Assembly (NCBI RefSeq): GCF_030540825.1
Contig: NZ_JAUOEO010000001.1
Coordinates: 4,849,001 to 4,913,000 of the forward strand
DNA length: 64,000 bases
Reading direction: 5' to 3'
Source of the DNA: Flavivirga spongiicola
GTDB lineage: Bacteria > Bacteroidota > Bacteroidia > Flavobacteriales > Flavobacteriaceae
Shown here: positions 15,240-24,531 of the stretch, piece by piece
Layout of the letters: every line of letters starts with the position of its first letter
Position numbering within the stretch: position 1 is the stretch's first letter
Program-made: the position numbers and the translations under genes
The notes under the pieces: generated by a model
Told to the model about the DNA's origin: nothing
Databases searched by the model: none
Seen by the model: only the letters and a program-made list of their open reading frames with translations

Positions 15240-16337
15240 ATGAATAGATATAGCAGACATATAATATTATCAGAAATCGGACAAGAAGGTCAAGATAAAC
15301 TTTCAAATGCTAAAGTATTGGTTATTGGTGCCGGTGGTTTAGGTTGTCCCATTTTACAATATCTTACTGCCGCTGGTATTGGTCATATTGGTATTGTAGA
15401 TTTTGATGTTGTCGAAATATCTAATTTGCAACGACAAGTACTGTTTGGCACATCATCATTAGGAGAAAATAAAGCGGTAGCAGCAAAAAAACGTTTAGAA
15501 GATTTAAACGATAGTATTTCAATAATTGCTTACCCTAAAAAACTCACTCATAAAAACGCTATAGATTTATTTAATCAATATGATATTATTGTTGATGGAA
15601 CCGATAATTTCGCAACGCGTTATCTGGTTAATGATGCCTCTGTTATAACCAACAAACCGTTGGTTTTTGGAGCTATTTACAAGTTTGAAGGTCAGGTTTC
15701 TGTCTTTAATTATAACAACGGACCAAGTTATCGCTGCCTATTCCCTACCCCTCCAGAAAAAGGAGCTGTTCCTAATTGCTCCGAAATAGGTGTTTTAGGT
15801 GTTTTACCTGGTATTATTGGAACGATGCAAACCAATGAAGTTTTAAAGATCATTTTAGGTCTTGGTCAACCGCTTTCTGGAAAACTACTTTGTTACAATG
15901 CGCTAAATAGCCAAACAATTACATTAAACATAAACAGATCCTCATCTGAAATTGAGGCTATTTTAAGTAAAAAAGATAGTTTTCATACCCAAAATGTTGA
16001 AGAAATTTGTGAAATAGAAATCGATACTATTTCAATAACCGAAGCTATCAATCAAACAAACATTCAAATTATTGATGTTCGTGAAACTCATGAAATACCT
16101 AAAATTGAAAGTTTAGACATTACGTACATTCCTTTGGGTATATTAGAATCTCAACTAGAAAAAGTTGATTCTGAAAAGAAAAAAGCCATTTTTTGTCAAT
16201 CTGGAATAAGGAGCAAAAAAGCTGTATCTATATTAAAATCATATGAAATCAATAATTGTTATAGCATTATTGAAAGCGCTTTAGAAATTAAATCATATTT
16301 AAAAGAACAACATAAAGAAGTATCAAATGACAGATAA
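15240..16337 (+). CDS. moeB: MoeB-like adenylyltransferase fused to a rhodanese domain
   Basis: 365 residues from the ATG at 15240; the in-frame ATG at 15201 lies in a dispersed hairpin. Residues 1-245 form the ThiF/MoeB E1-like domain: nucleotide loop GAGGLGC at 30-36, DFDVVEISNLQRQ near 54, and PNC with Cys180. The C-terminal part (about 260-360) is a rhodanese domain with active loop FCQSGIRS. It activates the MoaD C-terminus and supplies sulfur, like MOCS3/Uba4. The usual zinc-binding CXXC pairs are not kept: the first reads SYRC (one Cys) and no CPxC follows, so the structural zinc site seems lost. It overlaps moaE by 11 bp. Confidence 0.88.
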   Translation: MNRYSRHIILSEIGQEGQDKLSNAKVLVIGAGGLGCPILQYLTAAGIGHIGIVDFDVVEISNLQRQVLFGTSSLGENKAVAAKKRLEDLNDSISIIAYPKKLTHKNAIDLFNQYDIIVDGTDNFATRYLVNDASVITNKPLVFGAIYKFEGQVSVFNYNNGPSYRCLFPTPPEKGAVPNCSEIGVLGVLPGIIGTMQTNEVLKIILGLGQPLSGKLLCYNALNSQTITLNINRSSSEIEAILSKKDSFHTQNVEEICEIEIDTISITEAINQTNIQIIDVRETHEIPKIESLDITYIPLGILESQLEKVDSEKKKAIFCQSGIRSKKAVSILKSYEINNCYSIIESALEIKSYLKEQHKEVSNDR

Positions 16338-16770
16338 AAAAATAAAAAACGTATTTAGACAAGGAGCCATTTCTTCAGAATTCATAGGAGATTCCATTGC
16401 TAAACACCAAACAAAAACAAGCATTGGTGCTCATAATATTTTCTTAGGGCAAGTACGTGCTGATGTTATAGACAACAAAACAGTATCAGCAATAGAATAT
16501 ACCGCTTATGAGGATATGGCTAATGCTAAATTCCATGACATTCGAGAAGCAGCTTTTGAAAAATTCGAATTAACATGTATGCATATCTATCACAGTTTAG
16601 GAACTGTAAAGGCTGGTGAAATATGCTTATTTGTATTCGTATCATCACCAAGACGTAAAGTCGTTTTCAAAGCTTTAGAATTTATTGTAGAAGCTATAAA
16701 AGCAGATGTTCCTGTTTTTGGAAAGGAGATTTTTGAAGACGAATCACATCAATGGAAAGTTAATAATTGA
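16327..16770 (+). CDS. moaE: MoaE, molybdopterin synthase catalytic subunit
   Basis: 147 residues, normal length. Motifs: HNIFLGQVR near residue 37, IEYTAYEDMA near 57, HSLGTVKAGE near 88, FVSSPRRKVVFKA near 102 and PVFGKEIFED near 130. The Lys residues of PVFGKE and RRKVVFKA belong to the active site. It works with MoaD to convert cPMP to molybdopterin. Start overlaps the moeB end. Confidence 0.92.
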   Translation: MTDKKIKNVFRQGAISSEFIGDSIAKHQTKTSIGAHNIFLGQVRADVIDNKTVSAIEYTAYEDMANAKFHDIREAAFEKFELTCMHIYHSLGTVKAGEICLFVFVSSPRRKVVFKALEFIVEAIKADVPVFGKEIFEDESHQWKVNN

Positions 16771-17168
16771 ATATTGACTAATTATTATTGATTATTATGA
16801 AAGAAGCGTTAAAAAAAAGAACTAAAATTTTTGCACATAATTGCATTAAGGTTACAGAGTTTTTTCCAAAGACTTACCTCACTAATCATATAAAAATGCA
16901 GCTTATCAGGTGTTCAACGTCTGTAGCTGCAAATTATAGAGCGACCTGTGTTGCTCAATCAAAACCCAGTTTTGTTGCGAAAATTAGTATTGTTATAGAA
17001 GAAGTAGATGAATCAAATTTTTGGCTGGAATTTGCTCTGGACGAAAACCTTATTCAAAAAGACAAGATTGAATTTTTATTAAAAGAATCTAGCGAATTAA
17101 CAGCAATCTTTATGGCTTCAAGAAAAACAGCAAGCACTAATAATAAATAATCAATAAAAAATATTCAA
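16767..17168. mobile_element. IVS-like insertion: four-helix-bundle gene with inverted flanks
   Basis: Left flank TTGAATATT (16767-16775) plus ATTGATTATT (16787-16796); right flank AATAATCAAT (17146-17155) plus AATATTCAA (17160-17168). These pair as 9 + 10 bp complementary arms around the gene at 16797-17150. 23S rRNA intervening sequences have the same layout: an ORF between ends that form a stem. Here the unit interrupts the moaE-moaC order of a protein operon. Confidence 0.55.
16797..17150 (+). CDS. four-helix-bundle protein (23S rRNA intervening-sequence protein family)
   Basis: 117 residues from the ATG at 16797. The segment [30 protein letters not shown] (residues about 38-63) and the WLEFA motif near 80 are hallmarks of the IVS-protein family (TIGR02436), small helical proteins often encoded inside 23S rRNA intervening sequences or next to unrelated genes. 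Function unknown. It is out of context between moaE and moaC. Complementary flanks suggest it arrived as a small mobile RNA/DNA unit. Confidence 0.85.
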   Translation: MKEALKKRTKIFAHNCIKVTEFFPKTYLTNHIKMQLIRCSTSVAANYRATCVAQSKPSFVAKISIVIEEVDESNFWLEFALDENLIQKDKIEFLLKESSELTAIFMASRKTASTNNK

Positions 17169-17176
17169 TTCAAAAA

Positions 17177-18088
17177 ATGGTCGATATTACACATAAAAGC
17201 ACCACATTACGAACCGCGATAGCACAAGCTGTTGTAAAAGTTAGTAAATCAGAAACAATACAAGCAATCGAAAACGATAAGGTTCCGAAAGGCAATGTAT
17301 TTGCCATGAGTAAAGCTGCTGGATTATTAGGCGTAAAAAGAACACCTGATATTCTTCCAGACTGCCACCCCTTACCTATTGAATTCACTGGGGTTGAATA
17401 TGAAATAAACGGACTGGAAATCACTGTTTTATTTACGGTAAAAACTATTTATAAAACGGGTGTTGAAGTTGAAGCTATGCACGGAGCGAGTGTTATCGCC
17501 CTAAACATGTATGATATGTTGAAGCCTATAGATAAAGGTATTGAGATCCATGCGATAAAACTACTTAATAAAAAAGGCGGGAAATCTGATTTTAGAGATC
17601 GTTTTAGAAAAGACCTGAAAGCAGCTGTGATTGTATGTTCCGATACTATTTCAGCAGGACATAAAGAAGACAAAGCAGGAAAAGCGATCATAAAGAAATT
17701 AGAGGAAAGCGATGTAAAAATTGAAGATTACATTATTATTCCTGACGAAAAAGAGATCATCCAAGAGAAGGCAAAAAACTATGAAAAAGAAGGTGTTGAT
17801 TTAATTATCTATACAGGTGGAACTGGGCTTTCTGTTAGGGATATCACTCCAGAGGCGCTTTTACCGCTTTTAGATAGAAGAATTCCTGGTATTGAGGAGG
17901 CTATTCGCAACTACGGACAAGACAGAACACCTTTCTCCATGTTATCCAGAAGTGTTGCAGGAACTATAAATAACACATTGGTATTAGCGCTTCCTGGTTC
18001 AACCAATGGTGCAAAAGAATCGATGGATGCTATATTTCCATCGGTATTACATATTTTTAGAATATTAAAAGGTGCAAGACATGATTAA
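17177..18088 (+). CDS. moaCB: MoaC-MoaB/MogA fusion
   Basis: 303 residues. The first half (1-145) is MoaC, cyclic pyranopterin monophosphate synthase: [25 protein letters not shown] and [20 protein letters not shown] are characteristic, though the last part of usual MoaC (KGG near 138) is followed directly by the second domain. The second half (150-300) is MoaB/MogA: CSDTISAG near 155, [16 protein letters not shown] near 213 and [10 protein letters not shown] near 275, which adenylylates molybdopterin. Such fusions are known in Bacteroidetes. moaA follows 68 bp downstream after a small dispersed hairpin. Confidence 0.9.
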   Translation: MVDITHKSTTLRTAIAQAVVKVSKSETIQAIENDKVPKGNVFAMSKAAGLLGVKRTPDILPDCHPLPIEFTGVEYEINGLEITVLFTVKTIYKTGVEVEAMHGASVIALNMYDMLKPIDKGIEIHAIKLLNKKGGKSDFRDRFRKDLKAAVIVCSDTISAGHKEDKAGKAIIKKLEESDVKIEDYIIIPDEKEIIQEKAKNYEKEGVDLIIYTGGTGLSVRDITPEALLPLLDRRIPGIEEAIRNYGQDRTPFSMLSRSVAGTINNTLVLALPGSTNGAKESMDAIFPSVLHIFRILKGARHD

Positions 18089-18095
18089 GCCCCTC

Positions 18096-18140
18096 CCGAA
18101 ATTGCGAAAAAGCAATTCCGACCTCCCCAAAGGGTAGGTA
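18096..18140. repeat. dispersed hairpin repeat between moaCB and moaA
   Basis: GC-richer segment containing CTCCCGAAATTGC, a short A-rich loop and GCAATTCCGACCTCC, forming a stem around GAATTGC/GCAATTC. It differs in composition from its neighbours and resembles the CCTCCTAAATTTCG...CCTCCC hairpin at 59990-60026. Confidence 0.45.
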
Positions 18141-18156
18141 TAATCTAGGATTTAAA

Positions 18157-19164
18157 ATGAATAGAAATAAAAATATATTACAAGATTTACATGGTAGAGA
18201 CCATGCGTATTTACGTATCTCTTTAATAGAGCGATGTAATTTACGTTGCACTTACTGTATGCCGGAAGAAGGCGTGCCACTATCTCCTAAAAGTCATTTA
18301 ATGACTTACGAGGAAATTTACGAAATAGCAAAAACTTTTGTAGATCATGGCGTTACTAAAATTAGACTAACTGGTGGAGAACCTTTGATTAGAAAAGATA
18401 TTCCAACTATTTTAGAAAAATTAGCCACACTTCCTGTAGAGTTATCTATTACGTCTAACGCTGTTATTATTGATAAGTTTATTGCCGTTTTAAAGGCAAA
18501 TGGTGTCAATAAAATCAATGTAAGTTTGGACTCTTTGGATGAAGACAAGTTTAAACACATTACCAGAAGGCACGAATTTAAAAAGGTTTATAACAATATT
18601 TTATTATTAGTAAAGGAAGGTTTTACTGTTAAGGTGAATGCTGTTTTAATGAAAGATTTTAACGATAATGAAATTATAGATTTTATAAATTTCACCAAAG
18701 ATTTACCAATTTCTGTTCGCTTTATTGAATTCATGCCTTTTGATGGTAATAAATGGGATATGAGTAAGATGATATCTTATAATCAGGTAATGAATTATGT
18801 AAATGATACATTTCCTGAAACACAAATAGAACGTTTACAAGATGCTCCGAATGACACTTCAAAAAACTATAAAATAAAAGGTTACCAAGGGTCTTTTGCT
18901 ATTATAAGCTCAGTTACCAATCCGTTTTGCGATTCCTGTAATAGACTGCGATTAACTGCCAACGGACAATTAAAAAACTGTTTGTTTTCTTCAACAGAAT
19001 CAGATTTATTAACCACACTAAGATCTGGAAATTCTATTGAACCAATCATTCAAAAAGCAGTACAAGCTAAGCTTAAAGTTCGTGGCGGGATGGATACTTT
19101 AAAAAAATTACAAGAACCTAAATTACATTCTAAGAATAGGAGTATGACAACCATTGGGGGATAA
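18157..19164 (+). CDS. moaA: MoaA, GTP 3',8-cyclase
   Basis: 335 residues. Radical SAM cluster motif CX3CX2C at Cys27, Cys31 and Cys34 (ERCNLRCTYCMPEEG). The C-terminal auxiliary 4Fe-4S cluster motif is PFCDSCNRLRL with a further Cys in LKNCLF. The C-terminus ends in Gly-Gly (TTIGG), as required in MoaA. It catalyses the first step of Moco synthesis and is the last gene of the operon, followed by a strong terminator. Confidence 0.95.
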   Translation: MNRNKNILQDLHGRDHAYLRISLIERCNLRCTYCMPEEGVPLSPKSHLMTYEEIYEIAKTFVDHGVTKIRLTGGEPLIRKDIPTILEKLATLPVELSITSNAVIIDKFIAVLKANGVNKINVSLDSLDEDKFKHITRRHEFKKVYNNILLLVKEGFTVKVNAVLMKDFNDNEIIDFINFTKDLPISVRFIEFMPFDGNKWDMSKMISYNQVMNYVNDTFPETQIERLQDAPNDTSKNYKIKGYQGSFAIISSVTNPFCDSCNRLRLTANGQLKNCLFSSTESDLLTTLRSGNSIEPIIQKAVQAKLKVRGGMDTLKKLQEPKLHSKNRSMTTIGG

Positions 19165-19166
19165 AA

Positions 19167-19199
19167 AAAGCAGTGCTTAAAATCATTAAGCACTGCTTT
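19167..19199. terminator. bidirectional terminator between moaA and the GT2 gene
   Basis: AAAGCAGTGCTTAA, loop AATCA, TTAAGCACTGCTTT: perfect 14-bp stem between convergent genes, with A and T tracts on both sides. Confidence 0.9.
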
Positions 19200-19227
19200 C
19201 AAATCAAACAAAGTGTATGAGGCTAAG

Positions 19228-20052
19228 TTAAGCTGCTATCTCAATATTCGAACTGTTAATTACATTAATCTTATCTAGAGTTATTACTTTACCAGCTTCT
19301 AGTGTATTAGAAAAAATTGATAAAACGGTATAAGAAAACCAAATGTTAATTAGCATTAATGGTATTTGCAACGCATCTTTCATTCCTAATTTAGAATCAT
19401 CTACATGTACCCATCTATCTAATGGCTGTTCGTACATTTTATTCATAATAGCTTTCGAACCAAAATGCTTTTTAAGTCTTAAAAATATTTCAACATCAAA
19501 TAACCATCTTGTTAAAAATGATCGATTATATGCTACAGGAATAATATTACGTCTAAAAACTTTAGCACCACACTGTGTATCTTCAATTGGTAAACCTAAA
19601 ATTAGAAATACAATCATTTTTACCATTTTTGAAAATATATTTCTAAACAGATTTCTTTCTATTTGTCCTTCTCCTTTTCCTCTTGAACCATAAACCAATG
19701 ATAAATTATCATTATTATGTAAAGTATCTACCAACTTTTTAAAGTCGTTAAAGTTGGTAGATAAATCTGCATCAATAAAACCAATATAATCTATATCTTG
19801 TCTATTAAATAAGTAACGTGCACCAGATCTTACTGCCGCCGCTTTACCAGCGTTCTTTTTCACATCTACAATACTTACTCTTGTTTGAGCTTGTTTTTGA
19901 ACATCCTGTAATACCTGTAGTGTATTGTCTTTACTACCGTCATTTACAAAACATAAATGAAATTCATTATGCGATTGAATAAATTCGACAAAAGCATTAA
20001 CATCTAATCTTTTTTCTTCATTGTAGCACGGTATAATAATTCCTGTTTTCAT
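19228..20052 (-). CDS. family 2 glycosyltransferase, dolichyl/polyprenyl-phosphate sugar synthase type
   Basis: 274 residues. GT2 fold signatures: IIPCYNEEKRLD near residue 5, FVNDGSKDNT near 34, DVKKNAGKAAAVRSGARY near 62 and the metal-binding DADLST near 93. The KVFRRN...RWLFDVEI region matches DPM1-type enzymes that load a sugar onto a polyprenyl phosphate. No large membrane part, so cytoplasmic or membrane-associated. It is divergent from the GT-C-like gene at 20228, a logical consumer of a polyprenyl-linked sugar. A direct-repeat operator lies 63 bp upstream of the start. Confidence 0.85.
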   Translation of the reverse strand: MKTGIIIPCYNEEKRLDVNAFVEFIQSHNEFHLCFVNDGSKDNTLQVLQDVQKQAQTRVSIVDVKKNAGKAAAVRSGARYLFNRQDIDYIGFIDADLSTNFNDFKKLVDTLHNNDNLSLVYGSRGKGEGQIERNLFRNIFSKMVKMIVFLILGLPIEDTQCGAKVFRRNIIPVAYNRSFLTRWLFDVEIFLRLKKHFGSKAIMNKMYEQPLDRWVHVDDSKLGMKDALQIPLMLINIWFSYTVLSIFSNTLEAGKVITLDKINVINSSNIEIAA

Positions 20053-20077
20053 AATAAGTTTGTTTTGATTTCTACTT

Positions 20078-20085
20078 CAAAAGTA
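20078..20085 (-). promoter_or_regulatory. -7 box of the GT2 gene
   Basis: CAAAAGTA on the plus strand is TACTTTTG (TAnnTTTG) on the minus strand. It lies 30 bp from the LytTR-type operator at 20116 and 25 bp upstream of the start codon. Confidence 0.55.
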
Positions 20086-20115
20086 GCCGTGACTGACGTC
20101 TTTTTTGGGTGTAAT

Positions 20116-20147
20116 TCGTTGGTTGGAAACGTTGTATAGACGAATGA
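20116..20147 (-). promoter_or_regulatory. LytTR-type direct-repeat operator, site 1
   Basis: TCGTTGGTTGG (20116-20126) and TAGACGAATGA (20137-20147), 21-bp period. First of six sites of the same design. It lies between the GT2 gene (minus) and the 1029-residue membrane protein gene (plus) and could serve both. Confidence 0.6.
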
Positions 20148-20227
20148 AAATTTTACTTCGATAAATACCACTCGTCGAAACAAAACTTTGTTATATCTTT
20201 AATTCGTAGAAAACAGCTTACATTTTA

Positions 20228-23200
20228 ATGAAGGAAAAGTCAAATAAATATTTAATGGTTGCTTTGCTCTTGGGGTTAGCGTTTCACGGGACTTCTATAT
20301 TCTTTACTTTAGAAACCACCTATGATGCGCTAATACATTTGTTTTTTGCAGACCATTATGCGAATAGTTGGTTTGAACCATGGAACTATAAATGGTACAC
20401 AGGCTTTACAGTAATGAGTTACCCGCCATTAGTGCATCAGGCTATTGCAGCATTTTCTTTTATTGGTGGATTAAAATTTGGGCTATTCATAGTAGCCATC
20501 ATTAGTGTTATATTATTTATAACCGGGGCTTACCGATTTGCTTTATTAATGACTTCAAATAAAACTGCTGCAGGTTACGCCGCCATATTAGCTGTACTAT
20601 CGTCGTCGTTTGTCGAAACTCTACACTTATTTGGACAATTACCTAGTATTATTGGAATCTCTATTTTAATGCATGCCCTACCAGAAATCTATTTATGGAT
20701 AAAAACAGGTAAGTATTGCTATTTATTGACATCTTTATCATTAATAGCAGTTACAGTAACATCACACCATGTCACACCTATATTCGGTATGGTGTTCTTC
20801 ATTTTTCCTTTAATAGGTATGGTTATCATGGATGTTTCAAGAGAACAGGTCGATTCCATCAAAGCCATAACGTTCAAAGTTTTTTTAAGTAGTTTTTTTA
20901 AACTTTTTAAACGGATTGTAAGTTTTGGAATGTTATCACTGGTCACCATCATTGGATGCATTCTACCTTATTGGATCAATTCTAAAAGCAACCCCATTAC
21001 ACAAGTTCCTATTCCACACGGATCACGTGATAACTTTTTAGAAATCACTTCATCCGGTTTGGTTTTCTTTTTAATCCCTTGGGGTATATTACTTATACTT
21101 CTCCCCTATATATTTTATAGATATTATAGTAAACGCTATTTGTTCTTTGGTTTATCAATAACTATATTATTTATTTTAGGAACAGGAGGCACCACCTTTA
21201 TCCCTAGATTTGTATTAGGTGAAACCGCTTTTAATATTTTAACACTTGATCGATTTACATTATGGGCTTCCATCATGTCTCTCCCTCTTTTTGGTGAATT
21301 TGCTTATCGTTTTATAGAAGGCGATTTAAAAACCTTAATACAGAATAAATTTGGAGCTATCTACCATCGTATTATTGGTGGACTACTCGCTGGTCTATTT
21401 ATATTCATGACCATTTTCACCATGAGCTTAGGGTATTTTAGACCTTCTCAACCTCAGCAAATAAAGATGTTACCCATTGTTAATTTTCTTAATCAAGACC
21501 AACATGACCAATGGCGTTATATGACTTTAGGCTTTGGAGACCAAATGGCGTGGTTATCTGCGCAAACCAATGCAATGAGTGTTGACGGTAACTACCATTC
21601 TGCCAGACGACTACCAGAGCTTACAACAAGGCCTATTGAGCGTTTAGAAAATTCTAAGTTCAAAGGCATTGAAGGGATTGGGTCTTTACAACAGTTTTTA
21701 ACCACACCGGAAAAGTATCATCTTAAATATATTTTTTCTAATGATAAGTTTTACGATCCCATCTTGTATTTCTGTGGTTGGCAACGCCTAAGACAATTAG
21801 AAAATGGCATTCAGGTATGGGAAAAGCTAAATGTACCACCAATATCATCCATTTTACCAAAAGACGATGTCGCTATGTGGCAAAAAATACTTTGGGGTAT
21901 TATTCCTTTTTTAACGGTTATTATAGCGTTTATATTGAACATTCAATTACTATGGATTCGTGCTTTAAAAACGAAGGTGAAAATAATTCCTGAATACTTG
22001 AAATTTGAGACTAATTATAATCAATTTTCAAAAAGACTTCTTAAAACAACGCATATTTGGTCTGTCATTCTAGTTATAGTTGTTTGTTTTGGTATCTATA
22101 AATTCTATATTAAAAATGACGCACATCATTCGCCAGAAAACGCTATCATAGCCTATTATGACGCTTTGGACTTTAAAGAATTTGAAAAAGCACATAGTCT
22201 TATTAATCCAGAAAGTAATATACAAATTGCACAATATATGTTGGAAATCTCGGTAACCGATGGCTTATTAAGTTCGTATGCTAAATTAGATGCCATAGAG
22301 ACCATCATAATAAATGAAACTGATAGTTTAGCTACAGTTAAAGTCAATACTAATTGGATAACTCCTTTAGAGAAAATAAATAAAACAGATTATAAATCAT
22401 TGATTAAATTACATGGCAAGTGGTTTATTCAACCTGATGATATTGATTTAGATTTACCTCCAGATCAGTTGTATTCCGATAATACCACGAGTTATTTTAA
22501 TCAGGGTCGCAGACGTATTACGACAGAACAAACCCATCATGAAGATGTTTTAAAACAACCAGTTTTAGAAGTCCTTTCTGCTAAATTGATAAAATATCAT
22601 AGTAGTTATGCTTTAATAGGCGAAGTTCAGAATATAGACAATGTTCCTGCTGATGTTGTTTTAAAAGGTACCTTGTATAATGATAACGATAAAGAATTAG
22701 CAACTTTTAATGCCAAATATCATGTAAAGCATAAATTAATGCCAAAGGAAGTGAGCTCTTTTAAAATCAATTTTGAAGGCATTGCCTGGTCTAAAACTCA
22801 GGATTCTATCCCGAAAACTTTTAATCCTGACGAATTTACACCTGTTGAGTTTAATGAACAACCTACTAAGTTTAACTTACAAGTAGCCGGTAATGTTTCT
22901 GGTTCAGATTTATACAAAAAGGCAACTTTAAGTGATTTAGATATCTCATCAAATGTTATTAGCGGAAAATTATTTAATTCTGGATTAGAAGAAATTACCA
23001 TTCCGCAACTATTGATTACTTATTATGATGACCATAAAAGTCTGATTTGGGTAGATCATTTGTTTTTAGAAGAAGGCATCAGGCAGCAACGACAACAAAC
23101 TTTTAAATATTCACTTTTAAAAGATCACAACATACTCATAATAAGCGATGATATGAAAGATTGTTATGTAAATGGTTTACCAAATGAAGCCATTTCAAAT

Positions 23201-23317
23201 AAAATAGTCCCGGATAGAATTATAAATCAAACGCATACAAAACTGCAAACCGTAAATAATCCAAACTATAAGTTTATTAAAATTGAAATTAACAGTTATA
23301 TAGGAAACCCAAATTGA
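20228..23317 (+). CDS. large GT-C-like membrane protein with periplasmic NTF2-like and FxLYD-like regions
   Basis: 1029 residues. Residues 1-430 hold about eleven membrane helices; an early loop has ETTYDALIHLFFADHYAN, resembling the acidic first-loop motif of GT-C glycosyltransferases that use polyprenyl-phosphate sugars. About 430-560 is periplasmic, two more helices lie near 560-580 and 630-650, and the tail is extracytoplasmic: an NTF2/SnoaL-like segment (about 660-760), then an FxLYD-like beta domain (about 790-870). The stop overlaps the next start by 4 bp (ATGA), so it forms an operon with 23314 and 24528. Likely a sugar transferase or polymerase of the polysaccharide locus; this is inference. 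Confidence 0.65.
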   Translation: MKEKSNKYLMVALLLGLAFHGTSIFFTLETTYDALIHLFFADHYANSWFEPWNYKWYTGFTVMSYPPLVHQAIAAFSFIGGLKFGLFIVAIISVILFITGAYRFALLMTSNKTAAGYAAILAVLSSSFVETLHLFGQLPSIIGISILMHALPEIYLWIKTGKYCYLLTSLSLIAVTVTSHHVTPIFGMVFFIFPLIGMVIMDVSREQVDSIKAITFKVFLSSFFKLFKRIVSFGMLSLVTIIGCILPYWINSKSNPITQVPIPHGSRDNFLEITSSGLVFFLIPWGILLILLPYIFYRYYSKRYLFFGLSITILFILGTGGTTFIPRFVLGETAFNILTLDRFTLWASIMSLPLFGEFAYRFIEGDLKTLIQNKFGAIYHRIIGGLLAGLFIFMTIFTMSLGYFRPSQPQQIKMLPIVNFLNQDQHDQWRYMTLGFGDQMAWLSAQTNAMSVDGNYHSARRLPELTTRPIERLENSKFKGIEGIGSLQQFLTTPEKYHLKYIFSNDKFYDPILYFCGWQRLRQLENGIQVWEKLNVPPISSILPKDDVAMWQKILWGIIPFLTVIIAFILNIQLLWIRALKTKVKIIPEYLKFETNYNQFSKRLLKTTHIWSVILVIVVCFGIYKFYIKNDAHHSPENAIIAYYDALDFKEFEKAHSLINPESNIQIAQYMLEISVTDGLLSSYAKLDAIETIIINETDSLATVKVNTNWITPLEKINKTDYKSLIKLHGKWFIQPDDIDLDLPPDQLYSDNTTSYFNQGRRRITTEQTHHEDVLKQPVLEVLSAKLIKYHSSYALIGEVQNIDNVPADVVLKGTLYNDNDKELATFNAKYHVKHKLMPKEVSSFKINFEGIAWSKTQDSIPKTFNPDEFTPVEFNEQPTKFNLQVAGNVSGSDLYKKATLSDLDISSNVISGKLFNSGLEEITIPQLLITYYDDHKSLIWVDHLFLEEGIRQQRQQTFKYSLLKDHNILIISDDMKDCYVNGLPNEAISNKIVPDRIINQTHTKLQTVNNPNYKFIKIEINSYIGNPN

Positions 23318-24531
23318 TGACATCAAAGTTTACATACCTGCTCATAATAGTAATGCTATCATTATCATTCAGATCTTCTGTGGAACAAGTAGCAATTAAT
23401 GAGACATTCCATTTACTAACTAATGAAACCGAATTTGAAGTAGGAAGCACTATTGTTTTAAAGTTTTCAACCAGTAATAGTTCTAAACCAAACTTATATT
23501 TAAGTAACAGCTATGGCTCTATAATCCTTAAACCTGTTCTTGAAAGCGGTGTTTTGAATTACCTACTCCCCAAATCATTCAGTAATAAAAAAGGAGTAAT
23601 TAACTGGAAATTATTAAGTAACAATACACCATTATCCGGTAAATTCAATATGCACTCAAAACAAGAAGTAGCAACAATGGAAACCTATTTAGGACCACCG
23701 AGCATTGAAGCAGGGGGGACAGATTACACCATGTTAGTTGTTATTCCAACAGATTCTTATGATAACCCTTTAAAAGATAGCACCCAAGTTTTAGTAAAAC
23801 ACCAGTTTTTAGCAAATGAAAGTCATGATGTTATTTACATGAAAAATGGCATCAGTTATAAAAATATATTTTCAGAACTAAAAACAGGACGCATGCTTAT
23901 CGGTTCAGAATCTTTAAGCAAAAACTCAAAAGAATATGATGTTAATGTGTTACCAGCTATTCCAACTGATTTTACTATAGCTTATAATCGTAATCATGAG
24001 TATGCCGACGGTAATCAAATAACTAACTTTTCAACTTCTATTATAAAAGACAAAAACAACAATGTAGTTAGTGATGGTACCTATGTCGATTTTTTTATTA
24101 CTAATACCTCAAACCATGTGCTTAAAACGTCTGGTAGTACAATTAATGGTATTGCGACGGCTAAAATGATTCACCCAGACCATCAAGATAGCTGGACAGT
24201 AAAAGCTTTTATAGAAGGTATGGCAGAAAGCAATAGTATAGCATTAATTTACAAACAGGCTGTTTTAGATTTTCAGGTTATTTTTTCTGAAGACAACCGA
24301 ACGGTTACTATCGGGCCTTTAAAAAGTTTTATGAATCAAATGATTCCGGATGGTTTAGAGGTAAAACTACATATGTATCAAAACGACACAAAAATCAAAA
24401 CACTTAATAAAAGTTCGTTTGAAGGTTATACTAGCTTTAAACTGAATTCTGATATTTTCCCTGAAAACATGTACACTTTTAAACTAGAAACTGCTGGTAT
24501 TGAAAAAACATATCAAAATATTAAACTATGA
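23314..24531 (+). CDS. secreted beta-rich protein of the polysaccharide operon, function unknown
   Basis: 405 residues with a signal peptide (hydrophobic residues 5-18). The rest is predicted beta-rich, with segments such as DGNQITNFSTSIIKDKNNNVVSDGTYVDF (about 231-260) that read like bacterial Ig-like or invasin-type domains. No catalytic motif seen. It is coupled to both neighbours by 4-bp overlaps, so it probably acts with the GT-C-like protein and the GH5-like hydrolase at the periplasmic face, perhaps as a polysaccharide-binding or scaffold subunit. Confidence 0.6.
   Translation: MMTSKFTYLLIIVMLSLSFRSSVEQVAINETFHLLTNETEFEVGSTIVLKFSTSNSSKPNLYLSNSYGSIILKPVLESGVLNYLLPKSFSNKKGVINWKLLSNNTPLSGKFNMHSKQEVATMETYLGPPSIEAGGTDYTMLVVIPTDSYDNPLKDSTQVLVKHQFLANESHDVIYMKNGISYKNIFSELKTGRMLIGSESLSKNSKEYDVNVLPAIPTDFTIAYNRNHEYADGNQITNFSTSIIKDKNNNVVSDGTYVDFFITNTSNHVLKTSGSTINGIATAKMIHPDHQDSWTVKAFIEGMAESNSIALIYKQAVLDFQVIFSEDNRTVTIGPLKSFMNQMIPDGLEVKLHMYQNDTKIKTLNKSSFEGYTSFKLNSDIFPENMYTFKLETAGIEKTYQNIKL

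Noticed and set aside
16788-16796. TTG start for the four-helix-bundle gene
   Set aside because: It adds only three residues (MII) and lies in the flanking repeat; the ATG at 16797 is standard.
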